Made by a program: the position numbers and the translations under genes | In this document: one piece after another, positions 12,777 to 25,142 of the stretch | Position numbering within the stretch: the stretch's first letter is position 1 | Layout of the letters: the number at the start of each line of letters is the position of its first letter | Source: Morchella semilibera | Lineage: Eukaryota; Ascomycota; Pezizomycetes; Pezizales; Morchellaceae | Assembly (NCBI GenBank): GCA_009192285.1 | Contig: WBVU01000004.1 | Span: 310,001-374,000, forward strand | Direction: 5' to 3' | Length of the DNA stretch: 64,000 bases | Notes under the pieces: generated by a model | Seen by the model: the letters and a program-made list of their open reading frames with translations, nothing else | Told to the model about the DNA's origin: nothing | Databases searched by the model: none

Positions 12777-13253
12777 CTCGGACTTTACTATTTTTATGTC
12801 TTTGTGTTAATAGATGACAGATATCTGAATGTTTTTTTTCCTTTTTTTTTTTTTTGAATATATGGTAGGATCTCTCAGTAAGAGATGTTAAGAATGGATG
12901 GATGGATGACGATTCTATGGCGAAAGGGAGACCAGCTTTGTGTGCCAGGAGGGGATGGGGGTATGGGGAAACAATCGGGTAAAGTGGGTTCGTGGTCGGG
13001 TGGTTGGTAGTTGGCACTTTACACGGTGGAGCAATTTGACGGAAATTACCTTCACGAATGAGTAAACGAACGTGTAAAGTGGATTACAGAAGGAACACCG
13101 ATATATGAGAGAGTGTTGGGTTTGTAGAGTATCAAAAAGAGTGAGACTGTGAAAAAAAGATACAAATCCACTCACACAAGGACAGACAGAGGTAGAGGAG
13201 AGAGGGGGGGGGGTTAGGAGGGGGTTTGGAGAGGTTGATAGAAAGGAGTAAGC

Positions 13254-13272
13254 AAAAAAAAAAAAAAAAAAA
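13254..13272. repeat. poly(A) tract
   Basis: Nineteen consecutive A on the + strand, in the presumed upstream region of the FHA gene. Confidence 0.95.
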
Positions 13273-15825
13273 CGAAAAGAAAAGACGTCGAATTCCCTCA
13301 AATGGCTAGACGGAAGCTTCGTCGTCGACAGCAACAACTGACATAGAACGCTGACACAGTTCGGAGTAATGAACTACTTGATTCCAGGCTGACCGACACA
13401 CTAGAAAGGGAAACGAAAGCACAGATTGAGGCGGAGAATGCAGGCCCCAGCAAAAAGTCAGCATGCAGCGAAAGGTCTAGAGGGGGGTTGGGCTGCGTTT
13501 TGCCAAAGGTGGATACGTTGCGTGCCGTTTACCTCTGCAAAGCAAGAAAAAAACGGTCTTTTCTCACCCCAAAAAAAATCACTACTGTACTAATAAGACG
13601 GGCTACCACTCACGCCTACCATGCCGTTCTAATTGTCTTTGAAGGAGGCATAATTTCAAAATCTTGAGGGTGGAGGCTGTAATTTGTAGAACCACCTTAC
13701 AGTTTGCTCTCCCCCCTGGTACAATGTTCCAAACCCCCCCTCTGTTTCTTGTTGGTTGAGGGTTGAATTGATTTTTTAGTTGCTGCGCGTTGCCCCGGAT
13801 CGGACCCGCGATTGGAATCACGCGAGCGCGTCGTTGAGGGACGCGTTCTCCGGGCATACTCGTGCAGCCTTAAGATTTATTATTGCGCCTATTGGGTATC
13901 ATTTTGAACATGCAGATTGCGTTGCTTGGCAACTTTAGGAACTTGGTAACTGCGCCCTTCTGTTGGAAACTGGAACCTTTAAGCAACAACAACAACAACA
14001 ATAACAACCGCCAGATCCATAGGAAGGTGCCTACGGTTAGTATACAGCTACAGCTATTATACGAATACATGGGCTAGTCTATAAGTTCCATCTGCTCTCA
14101 CCCAAAACAGTCAGGAGCTGCCCCCAAATAGCCACCGTCGTAGAGTAGGTGGCTCCTGGTCTGTGTGACATGCTGCAACAGAGGTTCGGTGACGGCAGAC
14201 TGTTCCGGTCAGGAGTGATAGCCGAGCTGAGTTTTACAGCGGTAGACCATGAAATTGAACTCATATATACAAGCAGTAGCTACATACTCTATAAACAGCA
14301 TATATAGTTCCAAGAGTTCTTTCGATGGCGCTGCTTCTCCCGTAGGAAAGAGAGGGAGAAAGCTATATGCGCTGGTTAATTATAAGCATTGTCTTCAGTT
14401 TTTAGGCAGTTTTTGTAACTCTTTAGAGTCTTTACTACTCTGCCCGGGCTGTTGCATAACAATATAATGCATACGGTAGACCCGAGCTGCTCTATTGACA
14501 CGTCTATCCGTATACAATCACTGGGTAATGGTGTGCCTTGTATATACATGTAGGTTATCTACTCCCTTTAAGAATATACTCGCAGGAAGGGGAACCATGT
14601 AGTGTTTAACTGAGATGTGATTCTTGACGCTCGCTGGACACATTTCGAAGGTCTAGCAAGATATTGCCTTCTGATTTCTGTGATAAAGAGGTGCAGGATT
14701 AGAAAAAAAGAAAAATGCGGGACATATGATCTAGCTTTGCTATGACTTTCATGGGTACTTTACCCCTCATTAAAGTCAAAATTATCGCTAGTACAAAAAA
14801 ATCAATGACCGTGTTAACTTCCTGGCTTTGGAGGTGTGGAACGAGACTTGCTTTGACGTCAACGGTCAACAATACATGTATGTATGCAAGCCCATTAACC
14901 CTACATCTGCTGCCCTAACATCACCGCCTCTGCAACTCCAGCACGCGTTTTCCCGCATTTTTCAATTAAGTCATGTGACTAGGCGCGCTACGCTCCCTCC
15001 CCAACATTAACAAATATTGACCACCGGCCCGCGCCCGCGACAACCTCGCGTTCCTGAAACTGATAGTAAAAGCTGAACTAAATATTACCTCCCCTCCTTC
15101 ATATGATTTCTAGATCCTTTTTTTTTTGCCCCCTTTTCCTTTTCGTGATACGAACGATGATGTTCGGAATGCACACAGATAAAACCCCTCTTTCTATCCT
15201 TCTCCTTGCTTTGCAACGGCTGCTGTTGGTTGTTAATTGGGCATTGGGTGTTCGCTGTTGATTATAATTTTGTCGAACACTTTAACAACAAGCCAGGCCC
15301 CAGAATCGAGAATCGAGAGCCCAGCCAGTCAATGCGCTGTAGGCTGTAGAGTAGATGGCTGCAGCCCAGTTCAAGTCCCGATATGATAAGTACCGGTAAC
15401 ATCATGCTAACATGTAGGTTTGATCACAGTGATAACCACGGCATAAGGGTGTCCACTTTATAAGCCCTTACTCAGTGGAGGGTTGCCTTGGTAGTTCGGA
15501 GTGCCTAATTCGGGGGCTCAGTTTCTCCCTTCGTATCTGCCATCCTATTAGGTACGGAGGTACCTAGATCACTTTTGAGTCCTTTTTTTTTTTTTTTCTT
15601 CCCTGCTTGCGGGCAATACACAATATGCCGAGGGTGTTTATAAGCTCTACCCCTCCCTCCTCTCCCCTCCTCTCGCTTGTTTACGTTTATGTGGGGCTAG
15701 GGATGGGGGGGAAGGTTGGTAAATTTTTATAGGTAGATATTCTAACTCAGGTGTGAAATCTAGTTCTACAAGGACGTGCTGCAAGTTTTTGTCTAGCCCC
15801 TCCCCGCTTGAATGAGCGCCATTAT

Positions 15826-15854
15826 ATGTATGTACCTAGAGTAGGTACATACAT
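15826..15854. repeat. Perfect 12-bp hairpin with 5-base loop
   Basis: ATGTATGTACCT (15826-15837) and AGGTACATACAT (15843-15854) are exact reverse complements around the loop AGAGT. The right arm overlaps a TACATGTA palindrome that starts at 15850. Confidence 0.8.
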
Positions 15855-16130
15855 GTATCTTACTATACAAAAAATACATGCACGTATTATATGCAAACCC
15901 CACCCAGCCCGATTGAAATCATCGACAACAAACGGCGTCGCTTGCAATTCCTCCTTTTTCTTCTTGAGCTACAAAATAACTATAGGCACATCCTCTTGGG
16001 CACATAAGAGCCTTATAGCATAGCACCACCAAGAACACCCTAACTGTCAAGAACAGTGTGAGAGTAAATTTGGACTTCTCTATTCGGCGGAGAAGCCACA
16101 AACAAAGCATCAGATGGTAACGACCTGTGG

Positions 16131-18952
16131 TCATGGTGGTGAAAGATTAAAAAGCATCTCTAGATTTTCAGCCTCTTCTGGGGTAGTTGTTGTCTCCAGA
16201 ATTTCTTGGGCAAATCTCCTTGTACTCTCATCGATACCAAACTCCTGTGAAAGCCCTTCGCTAAATGCTAGCCTTGTCATGGCGACAAGATACTTATGGC
16301 TGATACTTGGTACCGCAATCTTCGACATACAAAGTTGGCCGTGTATCTTCATGATACCGTGGAGTAGTCGCATAGCCAGGTTAACTAAATGTACACTGCG
16401 CTGAGGTCTCAGCTTTCTGTACTTATAAAGTTGCGTGCTACACTATCCCCGGTTTCGCCTATAGAAGACAAGGACATATCTCCAGAAGTTGAGGGATTGA
16501 AGCTGCCCATGAACAGGGGGAAAGAGCTTATACATACCTTTGCTCTCTCCCAAATTTACATTCGTAAATATCTTCGAGCTCGTCTGCCATTCTTTTAATA
16601 ACCCTTGCTAGTGCAGTTGGGTGTTTCGCGAGCGCTGAAAGACCTAGTTCCATACCCGAAATACACCCAAGAAGCTGGAGTATCTGCCTCCGGAGTCCTA
16701 TAATCTCTAACTTCGTATAGCTTGGTTTGTTTGGAACTACCCGGGGTGTACTGACAAGAAGTTTCGTTATAGCCTCTATTATGTGCCCTTCATTGGTTCG
16801 TTGATCGGCCTCGTTGCTGACCACGGAGCCGAATGAATCGCCGAGACAGCTGGTGGAGAGAAGAGATACCATACGTTGAATATGTGGGAGGCATTGGTAC
16901 GGATTAAGCATCATTAATGGGAAATCAGAACGGATGAGTTTCCAGAACCTGCCAATTGTTAGATATTATCATCGAGGATAACACATGATTATATGTAATG
17001 ACTAGAACCAACATCTTGACCCGTCTTTCGTCTCCCACAATCCCTAAAGCAATACTCTCCAGTAACCTCAAACAAATATCAATATCGATATCTTCTGTCA
17101 AAAGCTCTGTATTCCTCCTTAATGTTGGCACGGCATTTATATCAATTGTCTCTTGTAGTAGATATACTGCCTCATCAAAGAACTTGTGGCACTTGCTTCC
17201 TTGATCCCACAAAACACTGAATTCGAACAAATTCAGAATAGATTTTAAAGGACCATACTACTTATTACTTTTGTCAGTTGGGAGTAATCCGAGTGGATGG
17301 ATGATAAGGCTCAGTGGAAGCTTACTAAACTTTCCTTTAAGCATCTGCGCCATATAGAAAGAAGAGCCTTGCACACTCCAACTGAGAATTCTGATTTATC
17401 TACAGTTGCCTGTAATAAAGTAATTTGGTCCTGAAAAAGGGAAGATATAGAGGTTTCAGGGGATGATGGGAACGAAAATTTTCTCAGTTCGTCTAAAGGC
17501 CGCTCAATTCCGGGGGCAGCTCTGTGTGCCACTAGTGCTTTAAAGAAGGTGAAACGGTCATCCTCTATCAATAGTTTCCCCAATAACATTTCCTCCACAA
17601 ACTGCATCTGGGCATCGTCAACTGGCGTCGTTCTTCGGTCTTTCGACGGTGTTCCAGACATTTTTGGGCTGTCTATAAGCGGCCGTTTTCTTTTGATACC
17701 AGGCCTCATTGGTGATTTGCCTTTCGTCTTCGATGGGCTCAGCATCTCCGAGTCCTCGAACCCGTCTCTAAATGAGTAACCCCTATTTCTCCTCGGCGTT
17801 GTTGCCGGGCTCTTGTGGGGTTCATTATTTTGATTGCCCGAGGATGAATGAAAGTCTCCATTCCCCCCAACAGTTAGAACTTGATGTCTCCCCGATTTTC
17901 TCCCCGTGTTTCTATGGCCCTGTCTCGTTGTTTCTTCAATTTCTTTCCGTAAAAACACCATCTCCGTTCTTGTACGCTCTGATTCGGCCTCAAAAGCCTC
18001 AAGTTGAAGCTTGTATTTTTCTCGCTCCTCATTTCGTTTTTGCTCCGCTTGAGTAACAGCTTCTTTGAGGGCTGCTTCGGATTTTGCTTTGTTTGCGCGA
18101 ACGACAGATATCTCGCCGTTTTTTGAGGAGACAACATCGCGAACAGAGGCAACTTCTTTCTGAAGCCTTTCTCTTTCTTTTTCTAACTAACCATACCCGC
18201 AGCGACTCATTAGTAAATTTCAGTGTTCAATGATTTATAATCCCATTTTACCTCTGAAACTCTAGCCATGAGCTCCATAATCTTCACAGACTCTCCGTTT
18301 TCATTATCCCACTGAGCTTGTCCAACCCCCGCCTCTACTCCGACCATCGCGTCACCGCCAACAAGGTTCACTCTATCATATGCCGGATCATTGGCAGAAG
18401 GACGGTGAGCCCTGGTATGGTTGTCAAAGTGCTCTGCTTCATCTACCTCTCCGCCTCCCCCTCGTAGTATTGTTGATCGTTTAAATCCCGCGCCGGTGTC
18501 TGAGCCTGTGCTTTTGGCGCCACAGCATCCCACAGTTCCGAGGTTTCGTCAAACACACCATAATCATCTGAGGATGGCGGGTTTTCTGGTATTATGGGGG
18601 CGATTGTACGAATATAATTCTTTGGTGTTAGTAGTTGGTTATTTTGCTGGTTATATGGCGAGCTATTAGAGCTCAATTGTTGAATTCTGGATTGCTGTCG
18701 CTGTTGCGGCGGCCCTACCGGTAACTGTGGTGGCAGCGGTTTTCCATAATTGAAATATGGGGATTGCCTACTGATAGTATGCGGGTCAAGACGAGCTTGC
18801 GATTGCTGATACTGATTGTGGTGTATTGGGTACCGGTACTGTGTTTGTACAGGCTGTTGGGTGTTCTTTACTGCGGCGTCTTCAAGGGCTTGAAGCTCTT
18901 CTTCTGGTAGAGCATCAAGTGTCAGATCGTCAGAGAAAAAGTCGTCGTCCAT
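16131..18952 (-). CDS. rad26: ATR-interacting checkpoint protein (Rad26/UvsD/ATRIP)
   Basis: Modelled exons are 18952-18559, 18505-18252, 18186-17326, 17257-17013, 16948-16538 and 16395-16131, about 809 residues. The start MDDDFFSDDLTLDALPEEEL with a following 'ALE..AV..TQ' is typical of fungal Rad26/UvsD. A Gln/Pro-rich segment follows, then a Lys/Glu-rich coiled coil from LEKERERLQKEV (start of exon 3), then a long helical C-terminal half ending NLSPP. The family recruits ATR/Mec1 kinase to RPA-coated single-stranded DNA. Introns 2-5 have good branch sites (ACTAAT, CTGAC, CTAAC, CTGAG). The exon 1/2 junction is uncertain: a 53-nt GTGTGT...CACAG intron joins the frames, but so would one missing base near 18445-18447, which would keep a more natural sequence (about 827 residues). 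The identification rests on N-terminus, coiled coil and size, not on a catalytic motif. Confidence 0.85.
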
Positions 18953-19628
18953 GTTTTATCCCCATAACCTTTTGAAGGTGTTGTGGAGGAGATTATCTGG
19001 ATTTACCTTGGTGTTGATCGCGGTTAGATGATGGACGGGCTTGGCATGGCCTAAGACCGACATGCATCCAACAACCCACTAAGGCATACAATGGAGTCCC
19101 GATAGTGCGATAATAGCATATCCTCAGTAGTAGCATATCGCTTGCCGCTCCCGGGCGAGTGTATACGAGCAAATTTGTGTTCGATAAGAAACATATTCTC
19201 AATGGTAGCATTTCCGACAGAATAATACTGTCGAGGCTCCACTTTACTCTAGATTACTTGTATTAAAGGGACCCTTACTTCCTACAAAGCTGTAAGGCTT
19301 AACAAAAACAAAAGCTTGTCGAAAGCAAATTCACCATGCAATTTACCCTTCACATCTACAAGCAGGTACTACATGTACATAAATTATTATATTCAGAGAG
19401 AGAGAGAGGAGATATATATATATATTTACGGAAACCTTTTCTAAATCAGATCCTAACACCTTTTCTGGACAAGAGCGAGCACCAGTTAAAAACACTCTAA
19501 GGTCTCACAACCAAGTGGGACTCCACAGTAAGCATCACAACTTATCATGTTCATATTTCCTGAAATTTTTTTAAATTGATTCTTTTATCACTTTACCCGA
19601 GACCACATACTCCCGCGGTATCTGTTGC
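18953..19628. other. Intergenic between rad26 promoter and MDH1 3' end
   Basis: Holds the upstream region of rad26 and the 3' side of the malate dehydrogenase gene, both on the minus strand. It contains short GA and TA runs near 19397-19425 and one TACATGTA at 19370. No gene seen. Confidence 0.6.
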
Positions 19629-21001
19629 TTACGGGTTGGCCTTGACAAATTCCTTGCCCTATTGTTTTCAAAGTCAGAAAATCTTACTCGAAGATAAGTG
19701 TCATAGGAGAGGGTGCTTTACCTTTGCAATGTTCTTAGCAAGGTCTTTGAGCGCGGCAGAGATCAAGCCCGCCTCGTAGTCGTTGACCTTTCCAACTGGG
19801 TGGATCGTCTTAACGCCCTCAGGGCCGAGTTCAATGCGGGAAGAGAAGAATTCACAGCCTTGATCTTTGTATAGGGGACTCTCGACGAAAGCGGGCTCGG
19901 TGACACCCTTCTCACCCTGGGCGGCGCGAAGGAGAGAATCAGCCATCCTAGAACCGGCGAAAGCCATGGAGAGCGTGGCAGAACCAGCTCCATCTTTAGC
20001 TTGGACGACCTCGTCACCGCCGAACTGGATGCGGTTGACGAGGGCATCGCGGGCCTCACCAGAGATATCGGGGTGGTTGGACTGGGAGAGAAGGGGAACA
20101 ATGGTAACACCTGAGTGACCACCAATGACAGTGACCTCCTCGTTGGCAGGGTCGGTGCCCTTGAGCTCAGAGATGAATCGGGAGGCACGGACAACATCGA
20201 GGGTAGTAACACCAAAGAGGCGCTTGGGGTTGTAGACACCCTTGGACTTGAAGACCTATTGGAGCGGTTATTAGAATCATGCGGAAAGCGAAACAACGAG
20301 CAGCATGAAATGGATACTGATTGGCATACCTCGGCAGTAATAGGAACGGTGGAGTTCACGGGGTTTGAAATGATGAGGAGGTTAGCGTTGGGTGAATGCT
20401 CAGCAGCGGCCTTGGCCAAGTCACGGACGATAGAGGCGTTGGTGTTGAACAAGTCTGTTATAGGTCATTAACACCTAGGATGGAGTGCTGATTAGAAGCT
20501 ACACACCATCACGGGTCATTCCAGGCTTGCGGGGAACACCAGCGGGGATGAGAACAATCTCCGCATCCTTAAGGGCAGCCTTCAATCCCTCGGGCCCGAC
20601 ACTGTACCCAGTCACCTTGCTCTTGGTGTTGACGTGGGAAATATCAGCGCCGACACCTTTATATTCCAATTAGCCAATGATAGTCAAAACAATTGAGCTG
20701 TATTGAAGAAGCATACCAGGTCCTCCACGGATATCGTACAGAGCCAATTCAGAGACTCTGGGGTTCAGCTTCAAGAGAAGAGAAAGAGGCTGTCCGATAC
20801 CACCAGCAGCACCGAGAACAGTGACCTTTGAATTCTGTATCACCCAAAGCAGTAAAAATGAGCATGTTGAGCTTTATAGTAATCATGAATATATAGCAGG
20901 AAAAAATTTTCTCTATAAAGAACCAAGCAGGAGAATTGTACCTGTTGAGCAGACACAGAGAAGCAGCGCCTTTGAGCGGCAGAGAAAGCAGGCCTGAACA
21001 T
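19629..21001 (-). CDS. MDH1: Malate dehydrogenase, mitochondrial
   Basis: Six exons (21001-20942, 20834-20717, 20656-20507, 20454-20330, 20255-19722, 19658-19629) give 338 residues, the usual length. The enzyme interconverts malate and oxaloacetate with NAD in the TCA cycle. The first exon is a mitochondrial presequence ([20 protein letters not shown]). The NAD-binding glycine motif GAAGGIGQ follows at once, then ALYDIRG, the substrate-loop region [11 protein letters not shown] with its arginines, the ISNPVNS segment, and GGHSGVTI with the catalytic His. The C-terminus KANP has no peroxisomal signal, so this is the mitochondrial form. All six junctions are fixed by the conserved protein. Donors vary (GTACAA, GTATGC, GTGTGT, GTATGC, GTAAAG). 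No sign of damage. Confidence 0.97.
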
Positions 21002-24000
21002 GGTTGATGAAGATTTGTTGTTAATGAAACCTAATTGATAGAAAGAAAGGCGTCCACTGAAATGTAATGTGGGAAGAGAGGGAGAATTGACGATTTTGGA
21101 GACATGGACCTCATAGCACGGGTGTTATAGTCCGGCCGGGTGGTGGGGTCATGGCTTGGCATTCATTAAACCCCTCACGGCCGACGGAGAAATGGAAACT
21201 TTCGATACCCCTTTCCCCTGTAAACCCTTAAGCCTACAAATTTATAAAAGGTCGTATACGACCAGGCCGGGTGTTCGTTTTAGTTCTGGGTTTATCCTTT
21301 TTATCGTGAAATACTAATGTAGTTAGTGATCACTCACACATTAAAGATAATAATAACATTGTTAATTTATGAGATAACCGAGTGATAGCCAATGATGATT
21401 GCCTGAGGTTGATTGATTGATTCATACATGCATGCAACCCTAAGGTTATGGCAACTTGCCTGAGGTTGATTGATATATAAAGGAGCACCTAAAGGGTAGC
21501 CGGTGGCTTGACCACTGCCAGTTGAATTATAGAAGGTTCAACAATACATATATTCTAAAAAGACGCCGAGATAATCCAGGTCGTGGTACAAGAGGGTCAA
21601 CCCTTCAGTGATCGACCAACCGTCGGCGTAAGTAACTACATGTAGACGGGTATCCGTCTAGTTCGTTAACTAGTGCAACAATTCGCCAGTGGGGTAGATC
21701 GATCAAATACATGTAATTACATGCACTGCGCGTAAATACTTGAATAAATCACCGAGGAAATCCCCAAAAGTACGGTTGTATCGTATCACAGTTGTCGTCT
21801 TGCCACCCGTACCTCTCAAACATCCAGTCTATTTAGTTGGCTATTTCCTTTTTTGGTAAGAAGACTATCCCTGGGTTTTATATTCGATTGATTGATTGAT
21901 AATTCATACATGCATGCGGGTTTTATATTCATTACAATCCTTAATCTTTAGAAACAACCATCACCGACATCAATTGATAGTTGCGCCACTGAATCATTAA
22001 ATTTACTCGCCGGATATTTAGTCGTGGCTGATACTAAAGCTCATCCGTAAGCGGTCACAGGACACTCCACAGAAGAACCAGAGAGGTCTAGAAGCTGGGC
22101 CATTCGGGCTACAACCGGTACCTGAACAAATTTATTCCTATAGTTTTCTCTAATTCACGGACTAAATGAAATGGCCTTTATCTAATATTACATATAAGTA
22201 CTGCTATAGGTTTGAGGTTAACTCTTCAAGAGAGGTGTCTCTGTTGTAGGCTTCTATGGGATTTAAAAGTTTGCCTTATGAGGAAAGGGCTATAAAATGC
22301 TGCCCGTTAGTTGTGTTTCTTTCACTGTTCTTAGTCCGTGGTACGAGGAATAGCCCATTCACATGCAGCTACATGAAATTTGTGATAAAGATTTGCTAGT
22401 CATAAATTCATAAACTAAGTGTGTCGTGTTTAATTACGCGTACCATGCCAGTGTATTTCTACATCCCCAATCCCTCAACATTATTCGCACGCATCGATTA
22501 CCTAGCTACGTCGAACGTCTGAAGAAACTCCAGAACATAATAACCCTATCTATAAGCCTTGGGCGCTCATGTCTTCGAAATCAACTCCAAATACTCATGC
22601 TCAGGCTGATTGCGCCCAACGTCCCGTAGGCTGTCAAGAAGCTACACGTACGCCCTCATCACACTCAACCATAAGAGAGCTTATGGGCGTAAAGACTACT
22701 AATGAAGCTATGACAATCGTGCAATACTATGTCATGGTCTTTATTCTCGGCGTAGAAGGCCATATTCCTGAGTGCCATTGGACGCACAACGTGCTCGTTT
22801 TTTTACCAGTGGTATGCATTGTCGTATCACCTCAGTCTTATTCGACATTGTTCTGATTAGAGATAAGTGCTTCAGCGCATTCCCTTATATATTTCTGTGC
22901 ATATATTTCACCGGCTTGAGCGATACACATCATATGTGAGCCGGTCTGATCCTGTCAACTATAAGGGCTAGACGAAAAACTAATGAGGACACAGTGCTAA
23001 AATCACCAGCCGAATTGTTGATCAATCTTTCGTGAATGCATTCACTTTCGTCGCTATCAAGCTCGGCCGCTCGGAAATGTGTGGTACCCATGTAAGGACC
23101 TGGAACAAAATCACAGCTGTGTGTGTGAATACACTCTAATCAAAGTTGCGGCCTTATTGGGTTTAAGCTAACTCTTGGGTAATTAATAGGGTATTATTTA
23201 CTGGGACCTGCCTTGTAAGCTATTTCCGACTGAAGGAACTGGCTGATGCCTATAAGGAGAGGGTTGGAGGGATCTCTATCGACCCTGAAGTGGGGACATG
23301 CTCGGATATATGAGAACGTGCTTGTAAGAATCTTGACATGGTATCCCCGAAGGGATTTAGAAAAAGGTCTGTGTTTTTCCCGACCATAAACACAATATGT
23401 GTATCCATGGTGGCATAATCAGAGCTCCCGGTAATTATATGGATACGCGTTGCATTCTCCTAGCTTCCTCGATGTGTAGGATAACTAGGCCAGAGTGCCC
23501 ACAAGTGCTAGAATCTAGATATGTTACTTTCTTGGTAATTCACCGAGGGCTCGACATTATCTATAAAATGCTCATACTTGACCCTTCATACCAGAACACT
23601 CAGGTAATTATGGCAGGTTAAGCTGATAAACGCTGTCGATATAACTGCTCATATATGTATTTGCGAAGTAGCACTGCGTATGTAACTGCTGATAGTAGAT
23701 TCCTAGGAGGATTTTAGCATAGGTGCGGAGTAATGGGCCAATACTCGCATGTATGCCAAATCTCTACATTACCGATCTGTAGCGGGCCACCTGGCTTGAG
23801 CCTTACTTATTAGCTATCTTCCCCCCATTTTGACTTGCTACCACTATCTCTCCACTCACTAATCTTCTGCCATTCCATCCACCGATCAGCCTAGTAACAT
23901 AAGTCTTTAGCAACTCGTTACATTAATAGCCATGAGCAGTATGTCCCGCTTCGATCCTCGCAGGATCAACAGTCCAGCCCGTCGAGCAGTCGCTGGACTC

Positions 24001-24033
24001 GCAATAGAGATACCCTTGGAGCATCGTGGAGTA
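21002..24033. other. Intergenic, 3.0 kb, with GATT/CATGCATGC repeats
   Basis: Upstream region of MDH1 on the left, of the membrane protein on the right. A 19-base direct repeat (TTGCCTGAGGTTGATTGAT) occurs at about 21399 and 21456. A (GATT)n plus TTCATACATGCATGC motif occurs at about 21411-21436 and again at about 21886-21918. I see no coding gene; frames of 60-95 codons in 22.4-23.6 kb look accidental. Confidence 0.5.
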
Positions 24034-25142
24034 ATGACTCTCCGCTTCCTTTTATTCGCTTCTCTCTTCATCTTCGGTTTCACCTATGCCAGCGCACAGC
24101 CAAGAGTCTATCACGACGTCCTCCTCTGGAGGCACAACGCCACACCACCCTACCCGGTCTACATATACCGCAACCTAACCTCGTGGGCAGACACCAAAGG
24201 TCTGAACACTGGCAATGCAGATGGTGACACAACCTTGTTTGGGAGTTTCTTGTGGAATAAGACAAGGTCCCCGGGAGCAGCGTCACGAATCTGTAATGAT
24301 ACACGCTTCACAAATTATGAATATGGTATCGCGTGTGATGAGGGTGTCTGGAAGCAGTCGCACAGAATTGGATTCGAGGATTCGTTGGGCTTTAGAAAGG
24401 AGGGTGAGAAGGTGGGGATGTTTTACATTGATAGATATGTGTTCTGGATGGTCGTTGTGTTTGTAGGTTACCCTGAGCGGCAAAATATATAAACAAAAAA
24501 AATACTTACTCGATTACCAGGGGGCGTTGCTGTGGGACATTGTCTTATCTGCTTGTGCCTTTCTTTACAGCCTGAAGGTATTGCTTTTTACCGGTCAGTC
24601 CCCCCTAAGTACCGGAGTTGTGAACAGGTCTAACAAAGAACATTCCAGATATGAAGTTATTATGGATTCTATATTAGCATTGGCTTTCCTATCCTTAGGC
24701 ATTCTTCCTCTGGCATGGCTACCCTCGGGAAGGCTTGCGGGGAAAGAGGGATTTCCAGGAAAACCTGGTTACAATATAACAGACCAACTGCTAAGCAACC
24801 GCCCAGACCTGAAGACTGGTACTGTGATGGGCTGGCTATGTTTGTATGTCCTCACAGCTTATCCTTCTGCCTTGCATCGACTGACACCAAACGTATAGTA
24901 TCGCATTTGGTACCTTGATTGCGCTGAACATGATACTGATTGACGACCTCAACCTGTTTGTCAGGATTATAGAACGGACGCAAAGAACACCAGTGACACG
25001 GGAGGCACGGAGTGGCACTGTCCGTGATGATATTGTCCGAAGCGTCTCCGAGTTTAGACCAGCTGAGAACACCGGAAGCCACTACCCGGAGCGCGCTGCT
25101 GGTTCCCTACAAAGAAGGGGCTCAGGGGGGAACGGTGTTTAG
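24034..25142 (+). CDS. Secretory-pathway membrane protein, unrecognised family
   Basis: Three exons (24034-24462, 24521-24843, 24899-25142) give 331 residues. An in-frame ATG also exists at 23932, but starting at 24034 puts a clear signal peptide (MTLRFLLFASLFIFGFTYAS) at the N-terminus. A luminal or extracellular region of about 120 residues follows, with four N-glycosylation sequons (NAT, NLT, NKT, NDT), three Trp and two Cys (ICNDT, IACDEG). Then come about three hydrophobic segments: FWMVVV running into GALLWDIVLSACAFLYSLKV, SILALAFLSLGILPLAWL, and GWLCFIAFGTLIALNMIL. The Arg-rich C-terminal tail would be cytosolic. Splice sites are good (GTAGGT...CCAG; GTATGT with CTGAC branch). I do not recognise the family and suggest no function. 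Confidence 0.7.

Larger units (their letters stand above)
12777..16130. other. Intergenic, 3.4 kb
   Basis: The first 600 bases upstream of the FHA gene are rich in homopolymers (poly-T near 12841, poly-A at 13254-13272) and probably hold its leader and promoter. A GC-rich patch with CGCG and one ACGCGT (13841) lies about 1.06 kb upstream. No gene is recognisable through 16130. A perfect 12-bp hairpin at 15826-15854 is listed separately. Confidence 0.5.

Noticed and set aside
13841-13846. ACGCGT (MCB-like) site 1.06 kb upstream of the FHA gene
   Set aside because: ACGCGT occurs about seven times in the window, including inside the sirtuin gene, so no enrichment can be claimed.
13603-13857. 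84-codon basic minus-strand frame (MPGERVPQRRARVIP...)
   Set aside because: It has an ATG and basic composition but no family match, and it overlaps a GC-rich patch that can keep frames open by chance.
15340-15400. T-arm-like CAGTTCAAGTCCCG
   Set aside because: The T stem does not pair and no acceptor stem or D arm fits.
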